The notes under the pieces were generated by a model, which was given only the letters and a program-made list of their open reading frames with translations, was not told the origin of the DNA and searched no databases. A DNA stretch of 64,000 nt from [Mycobacterium] stephanolepidis (GTDB lineage: Bacteria; Actinomycetota; Actinomycetes; Mycobacteriales; Mycobacteriaceae), in the NCBI RefSeq assembly GCF_002356335.1, contig NZ_AP018165.1:1488001-1552000 (forward strand), written 5' to 3'. Below are positions 25,256 through 32,838 of this stretch, in pieces (within the stretch, counting starts at the first letter, position 1; every line of letters starts with the position of its first letter). The translations under genes were made by a program, and so were the position numbers.

Positions 25256-25981
25256 ATGGCGGATGGCGGTGATGCACGGCGCGAACGGTGGGCTCAGCAC
25301 AAGGTTCGGGTGCGCCGAAAATTTGTCTCGGCGGCGGTGGTGGCAATTGAGAGAAACGGCCCGGCAGCGACGGTGGAGGATGTCGTCCGCGCGGCGCACT
25401 CCGCTAAACCGAAGCTGTACAGGCATTTCGAAGACCGCAACGACCTCTTCGACTCGGTGGCGCAGGCCATGGTGGGGGCTGTTCGGCGGCAGCTGATCTC
25501 GGCCGTCGACATCGCCATCCCGCCGCGAAAATCCGCGCAGCGCGTCGCGTCCCGCTTCATCGAGCTGGTGCAGCGGTATCCGCAGTCGACCCGATTCCTT
25601 TTCGAACATCAGATGGTGAGTGTGCGCGGAAAGTCCGCCCCGGCGCTTCGGCAGGATGGGGCGATTGCTGAACTGGCCGCGGCGATGTCGTCGTTCCTCC
25701 AGCGGGTCAACGTGCATCCTGCAGGTGTCGATCAGCTGGCCGCAGCATTGATCGGTACCGCGGCGACGACGGCGATATGGCAAGCGGCACAGGGTGTCGC
25801 ACCCGATGTGGCTGTGGGTCAGCGGCTTGCCGAGACGTTGTGGGCCTCGGTCGATGTCTTCCTGCGGTCCAAGGGGATCATCGTCGACCCTGATCAAGCA
25901 CTTGATCAGGGCAGAGTCGAGACCGCCGGCGCCACGCTACGTGACTTGCGGGGCGAGGGTCAGTCGCCGAGCTTCTTGTAG
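25256..25981 (+). CDS. TetR/AcrR family regulator (divergent from AurF-type oxygenase)
   Basis: A 241-residue regulator with an atypical but recognisable TetR HTH: 'KFVSAAVVAIERNGPAATVE' then 'VVRAAHSAKPKLYRHFEDRN', where the reading helix ends in LYRHFEDR. The C-terminal domain is helical. ATG 25256 is chosen from several upstream options because it leaves the 25224-25238 palindrome outside the gene. A second ATG at 25251 is out of frame. The 3' end overlaps the convergent SDR gene by 22 bases. It probably represses the divergent AurF-type gene and itself. Confidence 0.82.
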   Translation: MADGGDARRERWAQHKVRVRRKFVSAAVVAIERNGPAATVEDVVRAAHSAKPKLYRHFEDRNDLFDSVAQAMVGAVRRQLISAVDIAIPPRKSAQRVASRFIELVQRYPQSTRFLFEHQMVSVRGKSAPALRQDGAIAELAAAMSSFLQRVNVHPAGVDQLAAALIGTAATTAIWQAAQGVAPDVAVGQRLAETLWASVDVFLRSKGIIVDPDQALDQGRVETAGATLRDLRGEGQSPSFL

Positions 25982-26763
25982 AAGCTGCCCACGATCGGGG
26001 CGACGATGGCGCGCGGCGCATACCCCGCGGCTACGGACATTGCTTTCGAGGTGATGCCGGGCACGACACGCATCTTGTTGCGTTCCAGTGCATTCAGTGA
26101 CACGCGAGCGGTGTACTCCCCATTGATCCACAGGAAATCCGGGACCACCTTGTCGACAATCGAGGCCTCGGCCGGGTCGGGTTCGACGGTGCGCACCGGT
26201 CCGGGTGCGAGCAGCGTGACATGCACTCCCGTGCCCTTGAGCTCGCCGCGCAGTGACTCGGAGAAGGTGTTCGCGAATGCCTTGGTCGCGGCGTAGGTGG
26301 CATTGTTGGGGATTGGAGAGTTGCCGGCCGCCGATCCCGAGATGAGGATTCCGCCAGCCCCACGCTCAAGCATGCCCGGCAGCACTGCCAGCGTAAGGTC
26401 ATGCACCGCAACGGCGTTGAGCTGCACCTGCTTGCGTTCGCCCTCGGGATCCAGGCTGCGGATGGGCCCGAACGTTGCGGTCCCCGCGTTATTGCACAGG
26501 ATCGAGATGTTGCGCTCGGACAACTCCTTGCAGAGGGCGCCGCGCGAACCGGGGTCGGCGAGGTCCACTGCGCGGACCTCGACGATCACACCCGTCTTCT
26601 CGGTGAGGGTGTTGGCCAGATCATTGAGGATCTCGCCGCGACGGGCGGTGATGATGAGGCTGTGCCCGCGGGCGGCAAGCTCTTCGGCGAGCGCCGCTCC
26701 GATCCCCTGAGAGGCTCCGGTGACAACGGCGCGGGCATCGGGACTTGGTGCGGGTATCGGCAT
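25960..26763 (-). CDS. cmrA: Mycolate beta-keto reductase (SDR; CmrA/Rv2509 orthologue)
   Basis: A 267-residue SDR matching Rv2509 in size and context. It has 'VTGASQGIGAALAEELAARG' for cofactor binding, Arg after beta-2 ('ITARRGE', implying NADPH), 'NNAGTATFG', catalytic Ser in 'LISGSAAGNSPIPN' and 'YAATKAFANTF' (YxxxK). CmrA reduces the beta-keto intermediate produced by Pks13 condensation to mature mycolic acid (established for Rv2509/MSMEG_4722 and the corynebacterial homologue). Start ATG 26763 gives MPIPAPSPDARA; earlier in-frame starts up to 26853 would overlap the divergent transporter start. Gene order (transporter, cmrA, HerA-like, orn) parallels Rv2508c-Rv2511, with the aurF/tetR pair inserted. 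Confidence 0.9.
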   Translation of the reverse strand: MPIPAPSPDARAVVTGASQGIGAALAEELAARGHSLIITARRGEILNDLANTLTEKTGVIVEVRAVDLADPGSRGALCKELSERNISILCNNAGTATFGPIRSLDPEGERKQVQLNAVAVHDLTLAVLPGMLERGAGGILISGSAAGNSPIPNNATYAATKAFANTFSESLRGELKGTGVHVTLLAPGPVRTVEPDPAEASIVDKVVPDFLWINGEYTARVSLNALERNKMRVVPGITSKAMSVAAGYAPRAIVAPIVGSFYKKLGD

Positions 26764-26851
26764 GGGGCAATCGTAAAGGTTTGCGATGAGCGCCTGCGCG
26801 AAGAGCATCGGGCGGCGTTCGTGCGCCAAGCTACGCTTGTCGTTAATGAGC

Positions 26852-28225
26852 ATGCCTGGCGTCGAGGAGCCTGTGGGGCGTCAAGACCCAGGAACGCACC
26901 GACAATCGGACACCCCCACCTCACGTGGCCGGATAGCCGCCTGGGCGGCGTTTGATTGGGGATCTGCGGCCTTCAACACCGTCATCGTGATGTTCATCTT
27001 CACCCCGTATCTGACGGGCCGGGTCGGCGCCGGGATGCCCGATGGCGTCCCGCAGGGGCTCCTCGGCTGGATGATGGGCCTGGGTGGTGTCCTTGTTTTC
27101 CTGCTCGCACCGGTGATCGGGGTATGGGCGGACACGCCGCAGCGGCGCCGTATCGCGCTGGGCACACTCACCGCATTGGTGGTGGTGGTCGCCACCGCGA
27201 TGAGCCTGGTGCGTGAGGACAACCGCTACCTCTGGCTGGGTCTCGGGTTGTATTGCGCGGGTTCGGTATTCAACGAACTCGCGCAGGTTCCCTACAACGC
27301 GACCCTGCACGGACTCACCACATCCGCCAACGCCTCGCGGGTATCCGGGCTCGGCCTGGCGGCCGCTTATATCGGCGGCGTCGTCGTTCTGCTGATCTGC
27401 TATCTGGGCTTCATCTCGGGGGACGGACCGACCCGCGGCCTCCTCCACATACCCGCTGCCGACGGATACGACGTACGGGTCTCGGCATTGCTGGCGGCGG
27501 CCTGGTTCGCGGTGTTTGCGCTGCCGCTCGTGCTCAGTCGGCCGGTGGCCGATCCGGAGGCCCCGACGCCCAGCTCGCCTGGGTTTTTCGGGGTGTACCG
27601 GGAGTTGTGGCGTGACCTCGTGGAGCAGTGGCACATGGATCGGCGCATCATCTACTTCCTGGGGGCAAGCGCGATCTTCCGCGACGGGATGGTCGCCATG
27701 TTCGCGCTGACCCCCGTCATCGCCAACGGGGTCTTCCACTTGTCCGGGGCGGACATCACGTTGTTCGGAGTGGCAGGGAACGTGATGGCGGCGGCCGGTG
27801 CGATTGTCGGCGGTTTGATCGACACCCGTTTGGGTTCCAAGGGGATCATCGTCGGCTCGTTGGTCGCGATCGTCACCCTCGGCGTCGTGATGATGTGCCT
27901 GTCCGGCGAGCCCTCGTTCTGGATCTGTGGGCTCGCCATCGCCGCGTTCGTCGGCCCGCCCCAGTCGGCGGCCCGAACGCTGGTGCTGCGCATGGCGCCG
28001 GCGGGTCGAGAGGCGTTCGTCTTCGGCCTGTACACCATGACCGGGCGGGCGGTCTCTTTCGTCGGTCCATGGCTTTTCGCAGTCTTTGCGCTGCTGTTCC
28101 ATGCCACCCGGGCGGGAATCGCCGGTCCGGTGCTGATGATCGCGCTGGGAATGGTGGCGGTGATGTTCGTGAAGGTTCCCCGATACGACCCGGTGACCGG
28201 CGAAAACATCAGCGGCGCAAGCTAG
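26852..28225 (+). CDS. UMF1/MFS family transporter (Rv2508c-like)
   Basis: A 457-residue permease with about twelve TM helices. It starts with a polar 30-residue leader, then 'WAAFDWGSAAFNTVIVMFIF', the signature opening of UMF1/Atg22-type major-facilitator proteins. A loop motif 'APVIGVWADTPQRRRIAL' equals the MFS motif A between TM2 and TM3, and the second half repeats with 'GGLIDTRLGSKG'. ATG 26852 is preceded six bases upstream by another in-frame ATG (26846). The substrate is unknown; yeast Atg22 exports amino acids. Divergent from cmrA and 4-base convergent overlap with the next gene. Confidence 0.87.
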   Translation: MPGVEEPVGRQDPGTHRQSDTPTSRGRIAAWAAFDWGSAAFNTVIVMFIFTPYLTGRVGAGMPDGVPQGLLGWMMGLGGVLVFLLAPVIGVWADTPQRRRIALGTLTALVVVVATAMSLVREDNRYLWLGLGLYCAGSVFNELAQVPYNATLHGLTTSANASRVSGLGLAAAYIGGVVVLLICYLGFISGDGPTRGLLHIPAADGYDVRVSALLAAAWFAVFALPLVLSRPVADPEAPTPSSPGFFGVYRELWRDLVEQWHMDRRIIYFLGASAIFRDGMVAMFALTPVIANGVFHLSGADITLFGVAGNVMAAAGAIVGGLIDTRLGSKGIIVGSLVAIVTLGVVMMCLSGEPSFWICGLAIAAFVGPPQSAARTLVLRMAPAGREAFVFGLYTMTGRAVSFVGPWLFAVFALLFHATRAGIAGPVLMIALGMVAVMFVKVPRYDPVTGENISGAS

Positions 28226-28953
28226 CCCATACCGCTACAGGTCGCCATCTTTCCTGAGGTGTTGCTCTTCTGCGCTCCGTTGACGAGCAGGGTGCAGGAC
28301 ACGTCGTGCGAGAAATCGGCGGCGATCACGACGGCGTTCGTCAACTGTTCGGAGTTGAGCTTGACTTCCTTGCGCCACGGCAGCTTGACATTGAACTCCA
28401 TCTGCAGGGAGCCACTGGCATCGAAGTAGGTGATGTTGAGGGCGGGGCCGCGTCCGGACACCTCGTAGACGACAGTCTCGGTGGCCGCCTGACTTCCCTG
28501 TGTCGGAGGATTCACCGGAATAGGGGGAATGGTGAAACTCGGTATGGGCGGGAGGCTCGGCACGCTGGGCGCGGTGGTCGTCGAGGTTCGGGTGGAGGGA
28601 GTGGCGATAACTGTGGGGGGCTGCTCATCCTGGCGCTGAATCAGAACGACGAGCGTGGCGATGAGCGCGATGATGACGACCAGCGCCCCGATGCCCACGA
28701 CCCACAGCCAGAAGGTGTTCGATCGGCGCGGGGGCGGGGGATCCTGTGGGGGAGGACCGTAAGACCCGTATTGCTGCGGCAGCACAGCCGTTTGGTTGGG
28801 CTGGGCAGTGCTGGAGAGCGCGGGATACTCGAACGCCTGCGAGGCGTAGGCCGGGTCATCGGGGTAATCCAACGGTTGGCTGGACTGCGACCACGACCCG
28901 TATGACGTGGAGCCGCCCTGGGCGGCCGCATCGTCGCGGCGGTTGCTGTCCAT
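28222..28953 (-). CDS. Proline-rich membrane protein with MmpS-like C-terminal domain (Rv2507-like)
   Basis: A 243-residue protein. Residues 1-80 are disordered and rich in Ser, Tyr, Gln and Pro. One TM helix ('FWLWVVGIGALVVIIALIA') lies at about 85-110, then a Thr/Ser/Pro linker. A C-terminal extracytoplasmic domain carries 'TVVYEVSGRGPALNITYFDA' and 'EFNVKLPWRKEV', the fold seen in MmpS proteins, with Cys pair in 'VSCTLLVNGAQ' and 'MATCSGMG'. Rv2507 of M. tuberculosis has this architecture and the same neighbour. ATG 28953 is the start that yields the hydrophilic N-terminus; the frame is open to 29142. Role unknown; possibly an accessory for envelope transport. Confidence 0.85.
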   Translation of the reverse strand: MDSNRRDDAAAQGGSTSYGSWSQSSQPLDYPDDPAYASQAFEYPALSSTAQPNQTAVLPQQYGSYGPPPQDPPPPRRSNTFWLWVVGIGALVVIIALIATLVVLIQRQDEQPPTVIATPSTRTSTTTAPSVPSLPPIPSFTIPPIPVNPPTQGSQAATETVVYEVSGRGPALNITYFDASGSLQMEFNVKLPWRKEVKLNSEQLTNAVVIAADFSHDVSCTLLVNGAQKSNTSGKMATCSGMG

Positions 28954-29089
28954 GGCCGCCAGGGTACCCGCCAACCTATCGATGCAGGTGAAAGCCCGTC
29001 GGCCGTGTTTCCGGCAGTTCATCGCCGCACGTGGGTCAATGGGCGGGGCCGTGCTGTGATCCCGGTCACGGTACGGCACGATAGGGGCC

Positions 29090-30469
29090 ATGACAGTGAC
29101 CGAATCCACGGCTTCCGAGAGCACCCCGCCCAAGAAACGCAAGGACCGTACCCATTGGCTCTATATCGCGGTCATCGTCGCGGTGGTGCTGGGCGTCGTG
29201 GTCGGCATGCTGTGGCCGGGGTTCGGCAAGTCGGTGGGTGTGCTCGGCGAGATCTTCGTCAGCCTCATCAAGATGATGATCAGCCCGGTGATCTTCTGCA
29301 CGATCGTGTTGGGCATCGGATCGGTGCGTAAGGCCGCCAGCGTCGGCCGCGTCGGCGGACTGGCATTCGTGTACTTCCTGGCGATGTCGACCGTCGCGCT
29401 GGCGATCGGTCTGGTTGTCGGAAACCTGCTCGCGCCCGGCACCGGATTGCATTTGTCCGGGGCGAATCAGGGGGCGGGTGCCAAGTACGCCGACCAGGCG
29501 CATGCCGCCGGTGGCACCTGGCATTTCATCAAATCGATTGTGCCGGAGACGATGTTCTCGGCGCTGACCTCGGGCAGCGTGCTGCAGACGCTGTTCATCG
29601 CGCTGTTGGTCGGTTTCGCGGTGCAGGCCCTGGGATCCACCGGCGAGTCGATTGTGCGCGGTGTCGGGATGCTTCAAAAGCTGGTTTTCAAGGTCCTCAT
29701 CATGGTGCTCTGGCTGGCGCCCATCGGCGCCTTCGGCGCCATCGCCAATGTGGTCGGCCAGACCGGCTGGAACGCCGTGAAGGAGCTGGGCGCACTCATG
29801 CTCGGCTTCTACACCACGTGTGTCATCTTCATCTTCGGTGTGCTGGGTGCGCTGCTGTGGGCGGTGGCTCGGGTGTCGATCTTCAAGCTGGTGCGCTATC
29901 TGGCGCGTGAGTATCTGCTGATCGTCTCGACGTCTTCCTCCGAATCGGCGCTGCCGCGGCTGATCGCGAAGATGACGCACCTCGGTGTCGAGAAGTCGAC
30001 GGTGGGAATCGTTGTCCCGACCGGCTACTCGTTCAACCTGGATGGGACGGCGATTTATCTGACGATGGCCTCATTGTTCGTCGCCGACGCGATGGGCAAG
30101 CCGCTGTCGATCGGCGAGCAGATCTCGCTGTTGGCGTTCATGATCATCGCGTCCAAGGGTGCGGCCGGGGTGACCGGTGCCGGAATGGCCACGCTGGCAG
30201 GTGGATTGCAGAGTCATCGGCCCGACTTGATCGACGGTGTCGGCATGATTGTCGGCATCGACCGGTTCATGTCGGAGGCGCGTGCGCTGACCAACTTCTC
30301 CGGTAACGCGGTGGCCACGTTGCTCATCGGAACCTGGACCAAGACGACGGATCGTGAACGGATCAAGACGGTGCTCTCCGGTGCCGATCCGTTCGACGAA
30401 ACCACCATGCTCGACGATCACACAGACGACGCCGTCGCCGAGAAGGTGCCCGCACAGGCGGCCAACTGA
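29090..30469 (+). CDS. dctA: C4-dicarboxylate/H+ (Na+) symporter, DAACS family
   Basis: A 459-residue glutamate/dicarboxylate transporter. After a Lys/Arg-rich start it has the family landmarks: 'MISPVIFCTIVLGIGS', re-entrant hairpin 1 with the serine-rich 'STSSSESALPRLI', 'TGYSFNLDGTAIYLTMA' (NxxGT substrate site) and hairpin 2 'SKGAAGVTGAGMATLAGGL'. The Arg-containing TM8 'NFSGNAVATLLIG' ends the core. This is the DctA pattern (M. tuberculosis Rv2443), uptake of succinate, fumarate and malate. Its start lies about 140 bp from the divergent proline-rich protein gene. The stop codon lies inside a palindrome shared with the convergent KimA-like gene. Confidence 0.9.
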   Translation: MTVTESTASESTPPKKRKDRTHWLYIAVIVAVVLGVVVGMLWPGFGKSVGVLGEIFVSLIKMMISPVIFCTIVLGIGSVRKAASVGRVGGLAFVYFLAMSTVALAIGLVVGNLLAPGTGLHLSGANQGAGAKYADQAHAAGGTWHFIKSIVPETMFSALTSGSVLQTLFIALLVGFAVQALGSTGESIVRGVGMLQKLVFKVLIMVLWLAPIGAFGAIANVVGQTGWNAVKELGALMLGFYTTCVIFIFGVLGALLWAVARVSIFKLVRYLAREYLLIVSTSSSESALPRLIAKMTHLGVEKSTVGIVVPTGYSFNLDGTAIYLTMASLFVADAMGKPLSIGEQISLLAFMIIASKGAAGVTGAGMATLAGGLQSHRPDLIDGVGMIVGIDRFMSEARALTNFSGNAVATLLIGTWTKTTDRERIKTVLSGADPFDETTMLDDHTDDAVAEKVPAQAAN

Positions 30470-30490
30470 CGGCGGTGTGCGCCGTCAGTT
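30464..30490. terminator. Palindromic bidirectional terminator containing both stop codons
   Basis: AACTGACGGCG-GTGTG-CGCCGTCAGTT is a perfect 11-bp stem with a 5-base loop. The dctA stop (TGA 30467-30469) is in the left arm and the KimA-like gene stop (30485-30487 on the minus strand) in the right arm; both genes end AAC-TGA. Confidence 0.75.
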
Positions 30491-32320
30491 CATGCGGTAT
30501 GGATAGTTCGCGACAATCGCGTCGGTGCGATCAATGAGATTGGCCGTCAGCACAATTCCGGTCTGATTGTGCAGGATCTGGTGCCAGCGGCGCTTGGTCT
30601 TGATCTCGGTGATGAGCACGGTCACCTGGCGGCCGTCGGACTGGCGCTTCTTGACGTACTCCACCAGTGGTGTCACCAGCGATCGGTGTGCAGTCGGCAG
30701 CACCACGAGCTCAAGCCCGGGGTTCCATTGATCCCAGCGCTTGGTCATGGCGTGCGCCTTCTGGTCTGTGCGGCTGATGGTGACCGGAACCACCTCACCA
30801 CCGAGGTGCAATGCCGCCTCGAGTAGCTGAACCGTTCGTTTGTTGATGTCGTCGATCGGCACGATCACCAGGGGTGTTTGATCGGGGGGATTGGGTGTCA
30901 GCGTGGGCAATTCATCGAGTTCCAGTTCGCGTTTGACGCCCTGGTAGTAGTTCTCGGTGCGCCCGAAAAGCAGAATCAGCAAGGGGATGACGATGACCAG
31001 CAGCCACGCGCCCTCGGTGAACTTGCTGCTGAAGAACACGACCATGGCGATGGCCGACAGGGCCGCGCCGAACCCGTTGAGTGCGGCCTTCCAGTGCCAG
31101 CCCGGGGTGCGGGCATAAAACCAGTGTTTGACCAAACCGGCTTGGCTGATGGTGAATCCGATGAACACACCGATCGCGAACAGTGGCAGCAGCCGATGGG
31201 TGTCGGCGCCGCTGGCGATGAGAATCACTGCCGCGAAGGCGGCCAGTGCCGCCACTCCGTATCGGTAGACCGGCTTCTCGGCCCGCAACGCGAAGAGATG
31301 GGGCATCCGGTCGTCTTTGGCGAGCAGACTCATCAACACCGGCAACCCGCCGAAGCTGGTGTTGGCGGCGAACCCGAGGATCAGTGCGACGGTCACATTG
31401 GTGATGTAGAAGGGGATTCCGGTGCCGAAGGCGGCAGCGGAGAGCTGCGCCAGAATGGTGACGTCACCACGGGGAACCACATGGTGCGCCTTGATGAGGA
31501 TGCTCAGTCCGATCAACATGACACCCAACAGAATTCCCAACGCGACCTCGGTGTGCTGGGCCCGCTTGATGGCGGGTGTCTTGAATGCCGGGACGCCGTT
31601 CGCGATGGCCTCGACACCCGTCAGCGACGAACATCCGGCCGCGAATGCCTTGAGAACCAGGATGATTCCGAGCGCGCTGACCGGTTCGATGGGGCCGAGG
31701 TCCTTGCCGATGACGGCCACGGGGGTGGAATGCGACAGGCCGAAGACGATGACCGCGAGGATGCACACGATGAAGACGAAGGTCGGCAGCATGAGCACCT
31801 TGGCGGACTCGCTGATGCCGATGAGATTGAGGACGGTCAGGATCGCCAGTCCGATCAGCGTGATGGACAGCAGGTGCGGGGCGAGGGCGGGAAAGGCGCT
31901 CGCCAGGCTTGCCGCCCCGGCAGCCAGACTCACCGCGACAGTCAGCACATAGTCGACGACCAGGCTCGCGGCCGCCAACAGGCTCGCACCCCGGCCGAGA
32001 TCCTTCTTGGCCACGGCGTAGGAGCCGCCACCTTCGGGGTGTACCGCGATCACCTGGCGGTAGGAGAACACCAACACGATGAGCAGCACCGAGATTGCGA
32101 TGGCCACCGGCAAGGTGAAGGCGACGGCGCCGACCCCGCCCGCGATCAGGGCCAGGACGATGGCCTCCGGGCCGTAGGCCACTGAGGACAGCGCGTCCAG
32201 GGACAGCGCGGCGAGGCCGCCGACGGCAGTCAGTTTGTGTGCGTCATCCTTCAGGACGCGGCGCAGCCGCGGGTCGGCGACGCGCGGCGGTACGGGCTGG
32301 GTCGGGGGCGCAGAAACCAC
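30485..32320 (-). CDS. KimA-like APC-family potassium/amino-acid transporter (Rv2690c-like)
   Basis: A protein of about 611 residues with twelve TM helices and a soluble C-terminal domain of some 150 residues ('PLVIVPIDDINKRTVQLLEA' on). The membrane part matches the KimA (YdaO) family: 'LSLDALSSVAYGPEAIVLAL', 'VFSYRQVIAVHPEGGGSYAV', 'VVDYVLTVAVSLAAG' and 'AFAAGCSSLTGVEAIANGV'. Bacillus subtilis KimA is a high-affinity K+ importer inhibited by c-di-AMP; M. tuberculosis Rv2690c is the corresponding gene and lies beside K+ genes. The start is uncertain: the frame opens with TTG 32395, and I use GTG 32320. I see no c-di-AMP riboswitch upstream, since only about 130 bp separate it from the divergent gene. 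Confidence 0.82.
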   Translation of the reverse strand: MVSAPPTQPVPPRVADPRLRRVLKDDAHKLTAVGGLAALSLDALSSVAYGPEAIVLALIAGGVGAVAFTLPVAIAISVLLIVLVFSYRQVIAVHPEGGGSYAVAKKDLGRGASLLAAASLVVDYVLTVAVSLAAGAASLASAFPALAPHLLSITLIGLAILTVLNLIGISESAKVLMLPTFVFIVCILAVIVFGLSHSTPVAVIGKDLGPIEPVSALGIILVLKAFAAGCSSLTGVEAIANGVPAFKTPAIKRAQHTEVALGILLGVMLIGLSILIKAHHVVPRGDVTILAQLSAAAFGTGIPFYITNVTVALILGFAANTSFGGLPVLMSLLAKDDRMPHLFALRAEKPVYRYGVAALAAFAAVILIASGADTHRLLPLFAIGVFIGFTISQAGLVKHWFYARTPGWHWKAALNGFGAALSAIAMVVFFSSKFTEGAWLLVIVIPLLILLFGRTENYYQGVKRELELDELPTLTPNPPDQTPLVIVPIDDINKRTVQLLEAALHLGGEVVPVTISRTDQKAHAMTKRWDQWNPGLELVVLPTAHRSLVTPLVEYVKKRQSDGRQVTVLITEIKTKRRWHQILHNQTGIVLTANLIDRTDAIVANYPYRMN

Positions 32321-32453
32321 CGGGGGAGAGTAGACCCGGACGTGGCGCTTTTCGTGGGTCTTTACGCGATCTTGAGGCCCGGATAGTGGTGTCAATCACG
32401 ATGACATCGTCGAACCTATGTCCCATGAGGTCAACGGATGTAGACTCACCGGC

Positions 32454-32795
32454 ATGAAGGGACTCAGTCTTACTGCGATGATCGCGATGGGTGCGGGTGC
32501 TGCCGCGATCGCCATGGCCTCCCCGGCGCATGCCGATGACGTCAGCTTCAACGAGACACTGCACTCCTATGGCATCTACGCGCCGCCGGACAAGACTGCA
32601 TACCTCGGCAAGATCACCTGCCACCGTCTGGACACCGGTCTGGACAAGGACGCCTACCAGGCCACCAGCTTCCTGACCAAGAACCTGGACCGCACCACCT
32701 CCACCGAGCAGAAGTGGCAGTTCCTGGGCGCTTCGATCGATGAGTACTGCCCCGAGCAGCGTCCGGTCCTCGAGCGCGCAGCCAGCCGTACCTAA
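32454..32795 (+). CDS. Secreted DUF732 protein
   Basis: A 113-residue exported protein. The Sec signal peptide runs to 'MASPAHA', cleaved before DDVSFNETL. The mature part has the DUF732 pattern: 'F...L...GI', one Cys in 'ITCHRLDTG' and a second in 'DEYCPEQ', probably disulfide-linked. DUF732 proteins are small mycobacterial secreted proteins of unknown function. ATG 32454 is chosen because it gives a proper signal peptide; ATG 32418 is in frame upstream. It is convergent with cysNC, and a 16-bp hairpin begins 9 bases after its stop. Confidence 0.85.
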   Translation: MKGLSLTAMIAMGAGAAAIAMASPAHADDVSFNETLHSYGIYAPPDKTAYLGKITCHRLDTGLDKDAYQATSFLTKNLDRTTSTEQKWQFLGASIDEYCPEQRPVLERAASRT

Positions 32796-32803
32796 GCCGG
32801 TTC

Positions 32804-32838
32804 GTTCTTAACCGCGCTCAGCGAGCGCGGTTAAGAAC
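32804..32838. terminator. Long perfect hairpin overlapping the 3' end of cysNC
   Basis: GTTCTTAACCGCGCTC (32804-32819) pairs perfectly over 16 bp with its complement at 32823-32838 around a 3-base AGC loop. The last codons and TGA of cysNC lie within it. It separates the DUF732 gene from cysNC and likely ends both transcripts. Confidence 0.78.

Noticed and set aside
26921..28102. 393-codon minus-strand ORF
   Set aside because: Antisense to the UMF1 transporter; no start context and low-complexity charged sequence.
30878..32185. 435-codon plus-strand ORF
   Set aside because: Antisense to the KimA-like transporter gene; Gln/Asp/Gly-rich translation typical of a mirrored membrane-protein frame.
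32321..32453. c-di-AMP (ydaO) riboswitch before the KimA-like gene
   Set aside because: Only about 130 bp lie between the divergent starts and I could not find the conserved helices of that riboswitch.
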